Shown here piece after piece: positions 1 to 6,861 of a stretch of DNA of 14,417 nt (position 1 is the first letter of the stretch; the number at the start of each line of letters is the position of its first letter). The notes beneath the pieces were generated by a model, which made no database searches, had not been told where the DNA came from, and saw only the letters and a program-made list of their open reading frames with translations. Source of the stretch: Clostridia bacterium (GTDB lineage Bacteria > Bacillota > Clostridia > Lachnospirales > WQUN01); contig BNUF01000053.1 of assembly GCA_025997155.1 (NCBI GenBank), positions 1 to 14,417 of the forward strand. The letters run 5' to 3'. The position numbers and the translations under genes were made by a program.

Positions 1-1072
1 TTCCGACAAACAAAAAATCACCGTTTGTAAACTCAACGCCCGAATGACTTTCAAGGCAGTCAATCCCCGCCACAACATATCCTTTGTATATATCGCGTTC
101 GCCCGATAAAGCGTAAATATCCGCGCCCTGCTTTATCGTTATGATTTTGCGTTCAACCTTGCCGTTTTTGTTCATCTTATCTATTTCAAGTTTCGCGTTA
201 AAACCGTTCTCCATCGACACCGAAACAACCTTGATATACGGGCGGTTGAAGTCGCCGTCAACTTGATTGCTCGATACGCAGATTTGCTTTACAAGCCCCA
301 TTTGGTAAGCGTCCACGGGAGTTAATCTGTACAGCAGATTATTTTTCTCTCGGTGAGTCGCCGAATACCGCAGCACCACAAGCGGGTTAAGGCTTGCTAT
401 CGCCTCTTTCGCTTTTGGCGTGTTGTAAACGGACTGCGGTTCGTCAATAATCACAATAGGGTTAGTGTCCGTTATATACTTCATAGCCGTCTCGCCAGAC
501 AGCTTGTCCTGCGCCTGATTTATGACATTTTCGGACTTCTTGAACGCGTCAATATTGATAATCATTATCTCAATGTCGCTTGAAGTGGCGAACAGCCGCA
601 CCTCCGACAGCTTTTTACTGTCATAAATAAAGCTCCTCACGGGCGTATTATTGTACTGCTCCGAAAAATGCTCGGCGGTAATCTGAAACGATTTATACAC
701 GCCCTCGCGGATAGCTACAGACGGCACGACAACGATAAACTTCGTAAATCCGTACTGTTTGTGGAGTTCAAAGATAGTTTTTGTATAGACATAAGTCTTG
801 CCCGTCCCCGTTTCCATTTCAACGCAAAAAGACCTCGGCTCGTCCGCCGAAACAGGCAGCGAAAGCCTCTGCTGAACGGCGTTCATATTCGTTCGGATTG
901 CCTCGTCCGTCACGGAAAGACCGTTCGTGTAGCCCAACCCTCCCATAAGGTCAAGCTGTGTTTCGTTTGTTATCGTGAACGTGTCAAGCCGTTTCTCCTG
1001 CCCGCGAAACAAGTCCGCAACGGCGTTCACCGCTTGTGTTTGAAACTCCTGCGTCTTAAATTTCAGTTTCAT
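1..1072 (-). CDS. res: Type III restriction enzyme, Res (helicase/nuclease) subunit, N-terminal part
   Basis: The frame is open from the ATG at 1072 to the left window edge (357 codons, no stop), so only the N-terminal part is present. It encodes the SF2 translocase/nuclease subunit that works with Mod to cut foreign DNA after ATP-dependent communication between sites. Visible motifs are Walker A METGTGKT (residues 86-93), Walker B-like IIDEPQ (about 208-213) and SATH, helicase motif III (237-240). The DEPQ form and the METGTGKTYV context are typical of type III Res. The C-terminal helicase lobe and the PD-(D/E)xK nuclease must lie beyond base 1. An AAGGGG ribosome binding site sits just before the ATG. 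The gene follows the subtilisin gene after a 72-bp gap (1073-1144) with no clear promoter, so it is probably read from upstream. In a standard type III system it would directly follow mod; here two genes separate them. Confidence 0.9.
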   Translation of the reverse strand, partial: MKLKFKTQEFQTQAVNAVADLFRGQEKRLDTFTITNETQLDLMGGLGYTNGLSVTDEAIRTNMNAVQQRLSLPVSADEPRSFCVEMETGTGKTYVYTKTIFELHKQYGFTKFIVVVPSVAIREGVYKSFQITAEHFSEQYNNTPVRSFIYDSKKLSEVRLFATSSDIEIMIINIDAFKKSENVINQAQDKLSGETAMKYITDTNPIVIIDEPQSVYNTPKAKEAIASLNPLVVLRYSATHREKNNLLYRLTPVDAYQMGLVKQICVSSNQVDGDFNRPYIKVVSVSMENGFNAKLEIDKMNKNGKVERKIITIKQGADIYALSGERDIYKGYVVAGIDCLESHSGVEFTNGDFLFVG

Positions 1073-1144
1073 AAATTACCCCTTGAAATAAAGTTGTTTA
1101 ATTTCTTATCGAATGTCAGTACCTTAAAATCGTTTGGTAAGTTA

Positions 1145-3070
1145 TTACAATTTAAGTTGTATAGGCGTTTTAATCCTGTCTTTAATCTTTACATTTGCCT
1201 GTTCCAATAATTTTTGACGAAGCAAAATATCCGTATCTCCGTCATATGAATAAGTAATTGCTATAGCGTATGGCTGCGGGCTTTTTTCGTCTGGGTGCGC
1301 GAACTTTTCTTTGCCTGTAACGAGAACATAAAGATACGGATTTTGTTCATTCAATAAATCTTTTCCGCCTTTAGCTGTGTTCTCATACATTCTTTGCTGT
1401 AAGGTTGATTTGTTAAGGGTGGTGCTTCCGGGTGTAAATTTCTGCGCAGAGTGCTTTTCTGTATATTTTTTCATAATTTCGTCTGCTTCTTCGTCCTTGT
1501 GTTCCGCCGATTTTGCTTTATATTTAAGTAATTCTTCTTCATCTGTGTCCTTGAACACTTCAAAGTGTAGGCTATTTGATATATATGCTTGTCTGCTTAG
1601 CCTTATCGGCGGGTTATAAGCAAAGCTTATGGTAATGCGTTTATTTGCCTTTACTGTTAAAAATTCAGGCGGTATTGGTATTTTGTACAGGTCTAAGTCG
1701 CGCAATGTCAACTCGTCTTCCGCAAAAAGCGTAATGTTATTAAATGTCGAAGATATTGTTGAGTCATCAACTTTTCCATACCCACTCAATCTCATTTTCC
1801 ATTCTTGTATTTTTCTTTTTTCACCCGTAAAATTCGGTTCGTTTGAGCCTTCAAGCCATTCTTCTTGTGTATATTTAGCGGAATTTGCAAGTACGGCTCT
1901 GATTAAATTAGCGGAAGGTCTATGCCCCATTTGTTTTTCTAATGATTTTTCAATTCTTGCGGTTATATGAGTAACGTGAGGAGCGGCAAAGTTTGTACCA
2001 ACATATCCCTTAAACGCTTTTTCAGTCGTATTGTTAAGCGTTGGTTCAAGCAGAGCCTTGTTATTTGGCTGCCACCTTGTATGGTTGTTTCCTCTTGGCA
2101 TTTGCGTCAGACAAAAATTGCCTCCATAGTCCGCAAATTCAGGTTTGACTGCCTTGTTTACACCAAATCCTGTTCGAGTAAAAACTGAAGGATAATTCTC
2201 GTTTCCCACGGAAACAGGTGCTGTTCCAGAACTGCTCGGAGATTCTGGTGCCGCGTATCGCGTGATAGCCCCTACGGTTATACCGAGAGCTGTTGTAGCA
2301 GGGTCAAGCAATCTGTGTTTCGGCGTTAAAAGGTTGTCCCGAATTTTTTCGCAAAGTTCGCTTCTCGTTCCAACATCGGGAATTTCAGGATATGACACAT
2401 TGCCCGCGCTTACAACAATAACTATATCAAGTTCTTTTTGCAGCAAGTCAAGAGAGTATGCCCAAGGCATTTGACGCCCTCCGTCATAAACACGGTCGGT
2501 ATCACCAGAAGACAAGTTAAAGATTCTGCAATTATAAGTATCGTAAAAATATCTTACAGCCTTTTCAATTATTATTTCAGGGCGTTCATCAACGGAATAG
2601 GCCGGATTTCTTCTATCGTCATTGTGCATAACTTTTCCGTTGCAAATTTTTACAAGCGGTGTAAAGATTTTGTTTTCTCTATCAAAATCTGTGAAATCTC
2701 CATAAGCTACTATTCCCGCTATACCTGTCCCGTGACCATTCAAGTCTGTTGTTGTATTTTCTGTAACATCAAAATCATTTTCAGCTGCAATCAGTGAAGA
2801 TAATAGTTTATGACCTGAATATACGCCGGAATCAAGGACGCAAGCAATAGGCGCGTTATCTGAAAGAGTATTGTTTACTCTCGGGACAAAATCCGAGCCA
2901 TACAGTTCATATGTTTCAACAGATGAAGACGTCATAGGCAAATCAACAGAGGCAATTAACTCTAAATCTAACAAAGAGTTTAGCGTAAACTCATTTACCT
3001 CGGCGCGTCCAAGTAAAATATTCTCAAGTTCAAATAAATCCCCTAACAATTTACTGCCGCCAGTTCCCAA
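1145..3070 (-). CDS. ietS: IetS-like subtilisin-fold (S8) protein, C-terminal piece; catalytic Ser replaced by Asn
   Basis: This is the catalytic-domain portion (641 codons from a TTG at 3070) of an S8 family serine protease interrupted upstream by an in-frame TAA. The subtilisin motifs appear in order: the Asp motif CVLDSGV (Asp80), the His motif NGHGTGIAG (His113), and the oxyanion motif SAGN (Asn224). The Ser motif is usually GTSxAAP but here reads GTNFAAPHV, with AAC (Asn360) at 1991-1993 in place of the nucleophile. As written, the protein should have no protease activity. The TTG start has no good ribosome binding site, and homology continues upstream past it in the same frame, so 3070 is a default start and not a natural one. 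The family partner is the AAA+ ATPase encoded upstream; in IetAS the two act together as a defence or plasmid-exclusion module. GC content (about 35-43% in sampled rows) is lower than in mod and res. The assignment to S8 is secure. Assignment to IetS rests on architecture and context. Confidence 0.85.
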   Translation of the reverse strand: MGTGGSKLLGDLFELENILLGRAEVNEFTLNSLLDLELIASVDLPMTSSSVETYELYGSDFVPRVNNTLSDNAPIACVLDSGVYSGHKLLSSLIAAENDFDVTENTTTDLNGHGTGIAGIVAYGDFTDFDRENKIFTPLVKICNGKVMHNDDRRNPAYSVDERPEIIIEKAVRYFYDTYNCRIFNLSSGDTDRVYDGGRQMPWAYSLDLLQKELDIVIVVSAGNVSYPEIPDVGTRSELCEKIRDNLLTPKHRLLDPATTALGITVGAITRYAAPESPSSSGTAPVSVGNENYPSVFTRTGFGVNKAVKPEFADYGGNFCLTQMPRGNNHTRWQPNNKALLEPTLNNTTEKAFKGYVGTNFAAPHVTHITARIEKSLEKQMGHRPSANLIRAVLANSAKYTQEEWLEGSNEPNFTGEKRKIQEWKMRLSGYGKVDDSTISSTFNNITLFAEDELTLRDLDLYKIPIPPEFLTVKANKRITISFAYNPPIRLSRQAYISNSLHFEVFKDTDEEELLKYKAKSAEHKDEEADEIMKKYTEKHSAQKFTPGSTTLNKSTLQQRMYENTAKGGKDLLNEQNPYLYVLVTGKEKFAHPDEKSPQPYAIAITYSYDGDTDILLRQKLLEQANVKIKDRIKTPIQLKL

Positions 3071-3094
3071 CGCGGTTTTTATACGACTTTCAAT

Positions 3095-3667
3095 TTAAAT
3101 CATACTGCTACATTCAGTATTCCAAACATCAATATCAACCTTAAACACATTTGGAAGCTCTTTTTTATTTAGAGCTATTTTTAATCTCGGACCCACCCTG
3201 TCACCTTTTGAAACAATATGTATATCGTCAATGCAATCAAAGAAAGATTCTCTTTGGGTTGATGTAAGAAGTGACTTACTGGCAGTTTCATTTTTATACT
3301 TTTCACACTCCGCCCTAAATTGATTGATGTCGGCTTTACTCTCAAACTGCACTATTAGCTTGGATTTATTATCTGTTAGTTTTATTTCGGATACCACAAA
3401 AAAATTAAGTTTACTTGAAGAGTCGTCTATATTTTTCGGAGAAATGGCATTGGCGGATAATTCAAGTACAAGAAAATTATTAGGTTCTATTCCTATAATT
3501 TCACGATTTTGCTCAATTTCGGAAATAGAATCATCTATATTTTTCGTCAAAATATTGCCGTGGTCAAGGCGGTCTCGTTTGGGAGGCTTTGGAGGGTGTG
3601 TATTTCGCTTGAATTTGTACTCAGACTTTTTTATACTTTCTTTAGCGATTTCTATGTGGTTATCCAT
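3095..3667 (-). CDS. ietS: IetS-like subtilisin-fold protein, N-terminal piece (cut short by in-frame TAA)
   Basis: The 190-codon frame starts at ATG 3667 behind a strong GGGGGGTG ribosome binding site, 16 bp after the ATPase gene, so it is translated as the second gene of the pair. It begins with a Lys/Arg/Pro-rich segment, then has an FLVLEL strand (about 65-70) and ends FKVDIDVWNT plus seven residues before TAA at 3095-3097. The same frame then continues through eight sense codons into the TTG at 3070 and on through the subtilisin domain. Read together (1145-3667), they give one 840-codon frame with a single stop at codon 191. The size and the order of N-terminal domain then protease suit this S8 family. 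I therefore read this as the N-terminal domain of a split gene and not as a separate small protein. A real two-polypeptide arrangement remains possible. Confidence 0.75.
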   Translation of the reverse strand: MDNHIEIAKESIKKSEYKFKRNTHPPKPPKRDRLDHGNILTKNIDDSISEIEQNREIIGIEPNNFLVLELSANAISPKNIDDSSSKLNFFVVSEIKLTDNKSKLIVQFESKADINQFRAECEKYKNETASKSLLTSTQRESFFDCIDDIHIVSKGDRVGPRLKIALNKKELPNVFKVDIDVWNTECSSMI

Positions 3668-3683
3668 TTACCACACCCCCCGT

Positions 3684-4673
3684 TTAATATTGAGTTTTTC
3701 TAAGGTTTACAAGTCGTTCTTGCTGTAAAACCGCGGTTTCAACATCGCTTTTAGTATACATACGCCTACCGTCAAGGATACACCGTTTAAGTACACTCAC
3801 TGCCGCTTGTTCTGTGTCAGAGTGTGTGAAATTTTCCATATGTTTGGCAAACTCTTTTATAATATTTTGAGAGCCGTCAAATTGGTTTAATCTAATATTG
3901 AACAAGCGTACTCTGTCATCGTTGTCAGGCATATCAAATCTAAGCGTACTATCAAATCTTCGCCATACGGCATAGTCAAGGGACTCTTCAAAATTTGTGG
4001 CGGCAATGATTAAAGAACGCCCCTTAAAGCTGTCTACTTGCTGTAAAAAGGCATTTACAACTCGCTTAATTTCACCGTGTTCGTGTTGGTCGTTCCTGCT
4101 CCGCCCTATAGCGTCAAATTCGTCGAACAATATAACATAGTTGTCGTTTTTTGCAAAATCAAACACCTTACGAATGTTGCTTGCGGTTTCGCCTAAATAT
4201 GACGATATAACGCCGTCAAACCTTACATACAAAAGCGGCAAACCTATTTCGGAAGCGATTGCGTGAGCGGTTAGCGTTTTGCCGCAACCGGGGCAGCCGT
4301 AAAATAAAATACGCCGCATTGGATACGCTCCATTACTAAGCAATACATCCCAATTGATAAACTCGTGTATTATCTGCTGTATTTGCTGTTTATTCTCATT
4401 GGTAAGAACCACGTCCGAAAGTTCCTTTTCCGGGAACATTATCTCAAAAAATTTACTTTCTTGTTCGTTACAGTCGTTTAGCGAAAGCGCAGATACCGAG
4501 TTCTTGGGAATAATAAAACCTTGATTTATAATATTTTGCAATCTGTTTGCCATTGTTGCGTGATTTTTCTTTCTCTCATCTTCGATTATCTCGTTGGCAG
4601 TCTTAATAATGCCATCTCGATTATTTTTCATAACATCAGTAAACAACTGTTCAATCAAGTCCGATTTTATCAT
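3684..4673 (-). CDS. ietA: AAA+ ATPase, IetA-like partner of the subtilisin protein
   Basis: This is a 329-residue AAA+ ATPase with every core motif intact: Walker A GCPGCGKT (126-133), Walker B VILFDEFDAIG (180-190, with Asp184 and Glu185), sensor-1 AATN (224-227) and an arginine-finger region WRRFD (237-241). A helical N-terminal region (1-110) precedes the ATPase core. The start is fixed by GGAGGTG seven bases before the ATG. A stand-alone AAA+ ATPase of about 330 residues immediately upstream of an S8 protease is the IetAS arrangement, known as an incompatibility determinant and as an anti-phage system. The ATPase is thought to control or deliver substrate to the protease. Unlike its partner, this gene shows no damage. 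It has its own candidate promoter upstream, besides possible read-through from mod. GC content is low compared with mod. Other AAA+/S8 pairs of unknown role are the main alternative. Confidence 0.85.
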   Translation of the reverse strand: MIKSDLIEQLFTDVMKNNRDGIIKTANEIIEDERKKNHATMANRLQNIINQGFIIPKNSVSALSLNDCNEQESKFFEIMFPEKELSDVVLTNENKQQIQQIIHEFINWDVLLSNGAYPMRRILFYGCPGCGKTLTAHAIASEIGLPLLYVRFDGVISSYLGETASNIRKVFDFAKNDNYVILFDEFDAIGRSRNDQHEHGEIKRVVNAFLQQVDSFKGRSLIIAATNFEESLDYAVWRRFDSTLRFDMPDNDDRVRLFNIRLNQFDGSQNIIKEFAKHMENFTHSDTEQAAVSVLKRCILDGRRMYTKSDVETAVLQQERLVNLRKTQY

Positions 4674-4749
4674 TTAATCCACCTCCATTCTTGTTAAGTT
4701 TATTAGTTGTTGCCAAATTGGTTAGGCATAAATCGCGTTATTTTATTGT

Positions 4750-4778
4750 ATCATAGATTTTTAGGACTATTCGGGCAA
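4750..4778 (-). promoter_or_regulatory. Candidate promoter for the AAA+/subtilisin module
   Basis: On the minus strand, -35 TTGCCC (4773-4778) and -10 TATGAT (4750-4755) are separated by exactly 17 bases. They lie in the 139-bp gap between the end of mod and the start of the ATPase gene. They match the consensus at 4/6 and 5/6 positions. The 5' leader would be about 70 nt. I see no terminator after mod, so read-through from mod may add to transcription. Confidence 0.5.
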
Positions 4779-4812
4779 TTAAACGGAAAATATACTGCTT
4801 TTTCAGATTGGG

Positions 4813-6657
4813 TCACAGAGATTTTATCGTAATGCCTTTGTCACGCAAAATGAGTTTTACGTTGGTTTTCTGCTCGGTGTTGTCAAAACAGCTGTCCGCA
4901 AAGACAATTCGCCCGGGTGCGTATTTTGCCATTTCCTCCGCGTCCTCGGCTGAAACATCGGGGGCAAGGCATACGATAAACTTTACGTTCGCGCATACGC
5001 CGTATACGGTTTTGCCGTTTATGTTAAGAGGTGTCACAGCCTCGCACAAGTCCTGCCCGAATTTAAGCATTACCTCAAAGGTTACGTCAAGGTCGGAGCG
5101 GTCGGGGTTTAGAATGTCGATATGGGCGCGGAGACGGTCAAGCAAGATTTTAGCCGCCACGGCGGGGTCTTTTTCGCGGATTGGTGAGGTGTCCCACGCT
5201 TTTAGGTTTGAGGTGTCAAGTTTGAACGCCCTAAAACCTGTGTCTAAGTTAGGCGCGGTAAGTTGGTTTTCGGCTTTGATTTTCGCGCCTGCACGGCGTA
5301 TTCTTTCTTTTCCGATTTCGCAAATATTTTTGTACCCCGCCTTGTAGGCTTCGCTTTTTTCGTCACACAATTCAGGGAGTTGTACGCAAATAAACCGCCG
5401 ATTTCCTCCGTCCTCGGCGTTAAGTTGCATAACCGCGTGGGCGGTTGTCGCGCTTCCGCTGAAAAAATCTAAAATAGTGTCGTCATTCTCTGTCGCGTGA
5501 AATGCCAGACGTTTTATCAGTTCCATAGGTTTAACCGTTTCAAATCCGTGATTACCCAAAATTCCAGCAAGTTCCTTTTTTGCGCTTTCTGCCGTTCCGA
5601 TTTCTTTTGACAAAAACGCCCAAAATGGTTCTGTGGTTTCGTTCCGTTCAAATTCTGGACGCATTTTGATAACCACTTTTCCGTCACGAATAAACAAGTT
5701 GTTTCCAGTTTTATATGTGGCAACTTGAGATTGTCCAATTTGCCATTGTTTCCCTTTGGGCGGTGAAACAGTAGCAACTCCATCGGAAATATCAAATATC
5801 ATAGTTTCACGTCCGCGTATTCCTGTTGCGTTCATTAATTCAAGAACGTGTTCTCTGTATTTGCCTTGTTCGTCTTCCAATGGATAATCCCGTTTCCCTT
5901 TTTCCAATAAGTTAAAGCGGCGTTTGTCGTGTTTTGTGTACACTAAAATATGTTCAATTTTTGGTTGAAGTTTATTGAACGCCGTAATAGTGTTTTGAGA
6001 TTTTGTTTTAGATTCCCACGCTATATTACCTATAAAATTTTCTTCCCCGAAAATGTCATCAAGAAGATACCGCAAGTTGCGTACCTCGGTATCGTCAATA
6101 GATATGAAAATAACGCCGTCGTCGCGGAGCAGGTTAGCCGCAAGGCGCAACCTCGGGAACATCATATTAAGCCAGTTTGTATGAAATCTGCCCATTGTTT
6201 CCGGGTTGCTTTTCGTAGCTTGGCTTGTAATCTCTTTGTAGCTCGCAATCGGGTCGGCAAAATTATCCTCGTACACAAAGTCGTGTCCCGTGTTGTACGG
6301 CGGGTCAATGTAAATCATCTTGACTTTGCGGAAATATGAGGTCTGCAAGAGTTTCAGCACCTCAAGATTGTCGCCTTCAATGTATATGTTTTTGGTGGCG
6401 TCCCAGTCCGCGCTGCTCTCTTTGTCGGGGAGCAGCGTCCCCGCCGTGCGCCTGTTCGCGAGTTTTTGCGCCTCAACCTTGCCTTTCCAGCGAAACTCGT
6501 ACTTCTCAAAATCGTCCTCAATGTACTCTCCGCAAAGATTCAGAAGTTTATCAATCTGCAGCTTCCCGTCCGCAAAACACTCGGGAAACACAGACTGCAA
6601 GCGGTCACGGCTTTTTTGTTCTACGTCCATTGACGCAGCTATAAATTTATCGTCCAT
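4813..6657 (-). CDS. mod: Type III DNA methyltransferase, Mod subunit (beta-class N6-adenine)
   Basis: The 614-residue protein methylates adenine in one strand of a short asymmetric site and gives the complex its specificity. The catalytic motif IV DPPYNTG (118-124) comes before the SAM-binding motif I DFFSGS (397-402). This is the beta-class order, and the length is typical of type III Mod. The stretch between these motifs holds the target-recognition domain. I chose the ATG at 6657 because GAGG lies six bases upstream; an in-frame ATG at 6687 has no comparable site and lies close to the predicted transcription start. A strong promoter precedes the gene. By hand count, bases 5461-6060 (residues about 200-399) have about 38% GC, while sampled rows on either side are mostly 50-60%, suggesting a swapped recognition domain. 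The gene looks intact. Its res partner is separated from it by the AAA+/subtilisin pair. Confidence 0.93.
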   Translation of the reverse strand: MDDKFIAASMDVEQKSRDRLQSVFPECFADGKLQIDKLLNLCGEYIEDDFEKYEFRWKGKVEAQKLANRRTAGTLLPDKESSADWDATKNIYIEGDNLEVLKLLQTSYFRKVKMIYIDPPYNTGHDFVYEDNFADPIASYKEITSQATKSNPETMGRFHTNWLNMMFPRLRLAANLLRDDGVIFISIDDTEVRNLRYLLDDIFGEENFIGNIAWESKTKSQNTITAFNKLQPKIEHILVYTKHDKRRFNLLEKGKRDYPLEDEQGKYREHVLELMNATGIRGRETMIFDISDGVATVSPPKGKQWQIGQSQVATYKTGNNLFIRDGKVVIKMRPEFERNETTEPFWAFLSKEIGTAESAKKELAGILGNHGFETVKPMELIKRLAFHATENDDTILDFFSGSATTAHAVMQLNAEDGGNRRFICVQLPELCDEKSEAYKAGYKNICEIGKERIRRAGAKIKAENQLTAPNLDTGFRAFKLDTSNLKAWDTSPIREKDPAVAAKILLDRLRAHIDILNPDRSDLDVTFEVMLKFGQDLCEAVTPLNINGKTVYGVCANVKFIVCLAPDVSAEDAEEMAKYAPGRIVFADSCFDNTEQKTNVKLILRDKGITIKSL

Positions 6658-6703
6658 GTAAACCTCACTATGATACCTTAAACACATCGTTGCCTATCTC
6701 TAC

Positions 6704-6732
6704 ATTATACCCGAAACTTGTGAAGTTGACAA
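6704..6732 (-). promoter_or_regulatory. Strong promoter for mod, with a possible operator dyad
   Basis: On the minus strand, -35 TTGTCA (6727-6732; 5/6) and -10 TATAAT (6704-6709; 6/6) are 17 bases apart. The start point would be near 6697, giving a leader of about 40 nt. A 13-bp inverted repeat AACTT-CAC-AAGTT (6715-6727) fills the spacer and touches the -35, a common operator position. The promoter sequence is clear; the operator reading is inference. Confidence 0.7.
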
Positions 6733-6736
6733 CTAT

Positions 6737-6837
6737 TACACATTCCAGTTTGAAACATCGGGAAGTGCATTTTGGAACTTCCACGCTTCAAGGAAGTTTC
6801 AAAATGTGCTTGCCGATGATTGAAAACGGAATGTGTA
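6737..6837. repeat. 101-bp imperfect palindrome with 10-bp perfect terminal inverted repeats (MITE-like or long hairpin)
   Basis: The left arm 6738-6782 and right arm 6792-6836 pair over 45 positions with 37 Watson-Crick matches, around a 9-base loop. A further T-A pair at 6737/6837 makes the outermost 10 bp, TACACATTCC/GGAATGTGTA, perfect. Three of the eight mismatches (6766/6808, 6767/6807, 6775/6799) would be G-U pairs in plus-strand RNA. TAT stands directly outside both ends (6734-6736 and 6838-6840), resembling a short target duplication. The element fills the gap between the pheS stop and the mod promoter. No T-run follows the hairpin on the minus strand, so it is not a standard terminator. 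It could be a miniature transposable element, an RNA hairpin or a regulatory structure. Confidence 0.7.
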
Positions 6838-6861
6838 TATCCCTTGAGGTGTCGTATTTTA

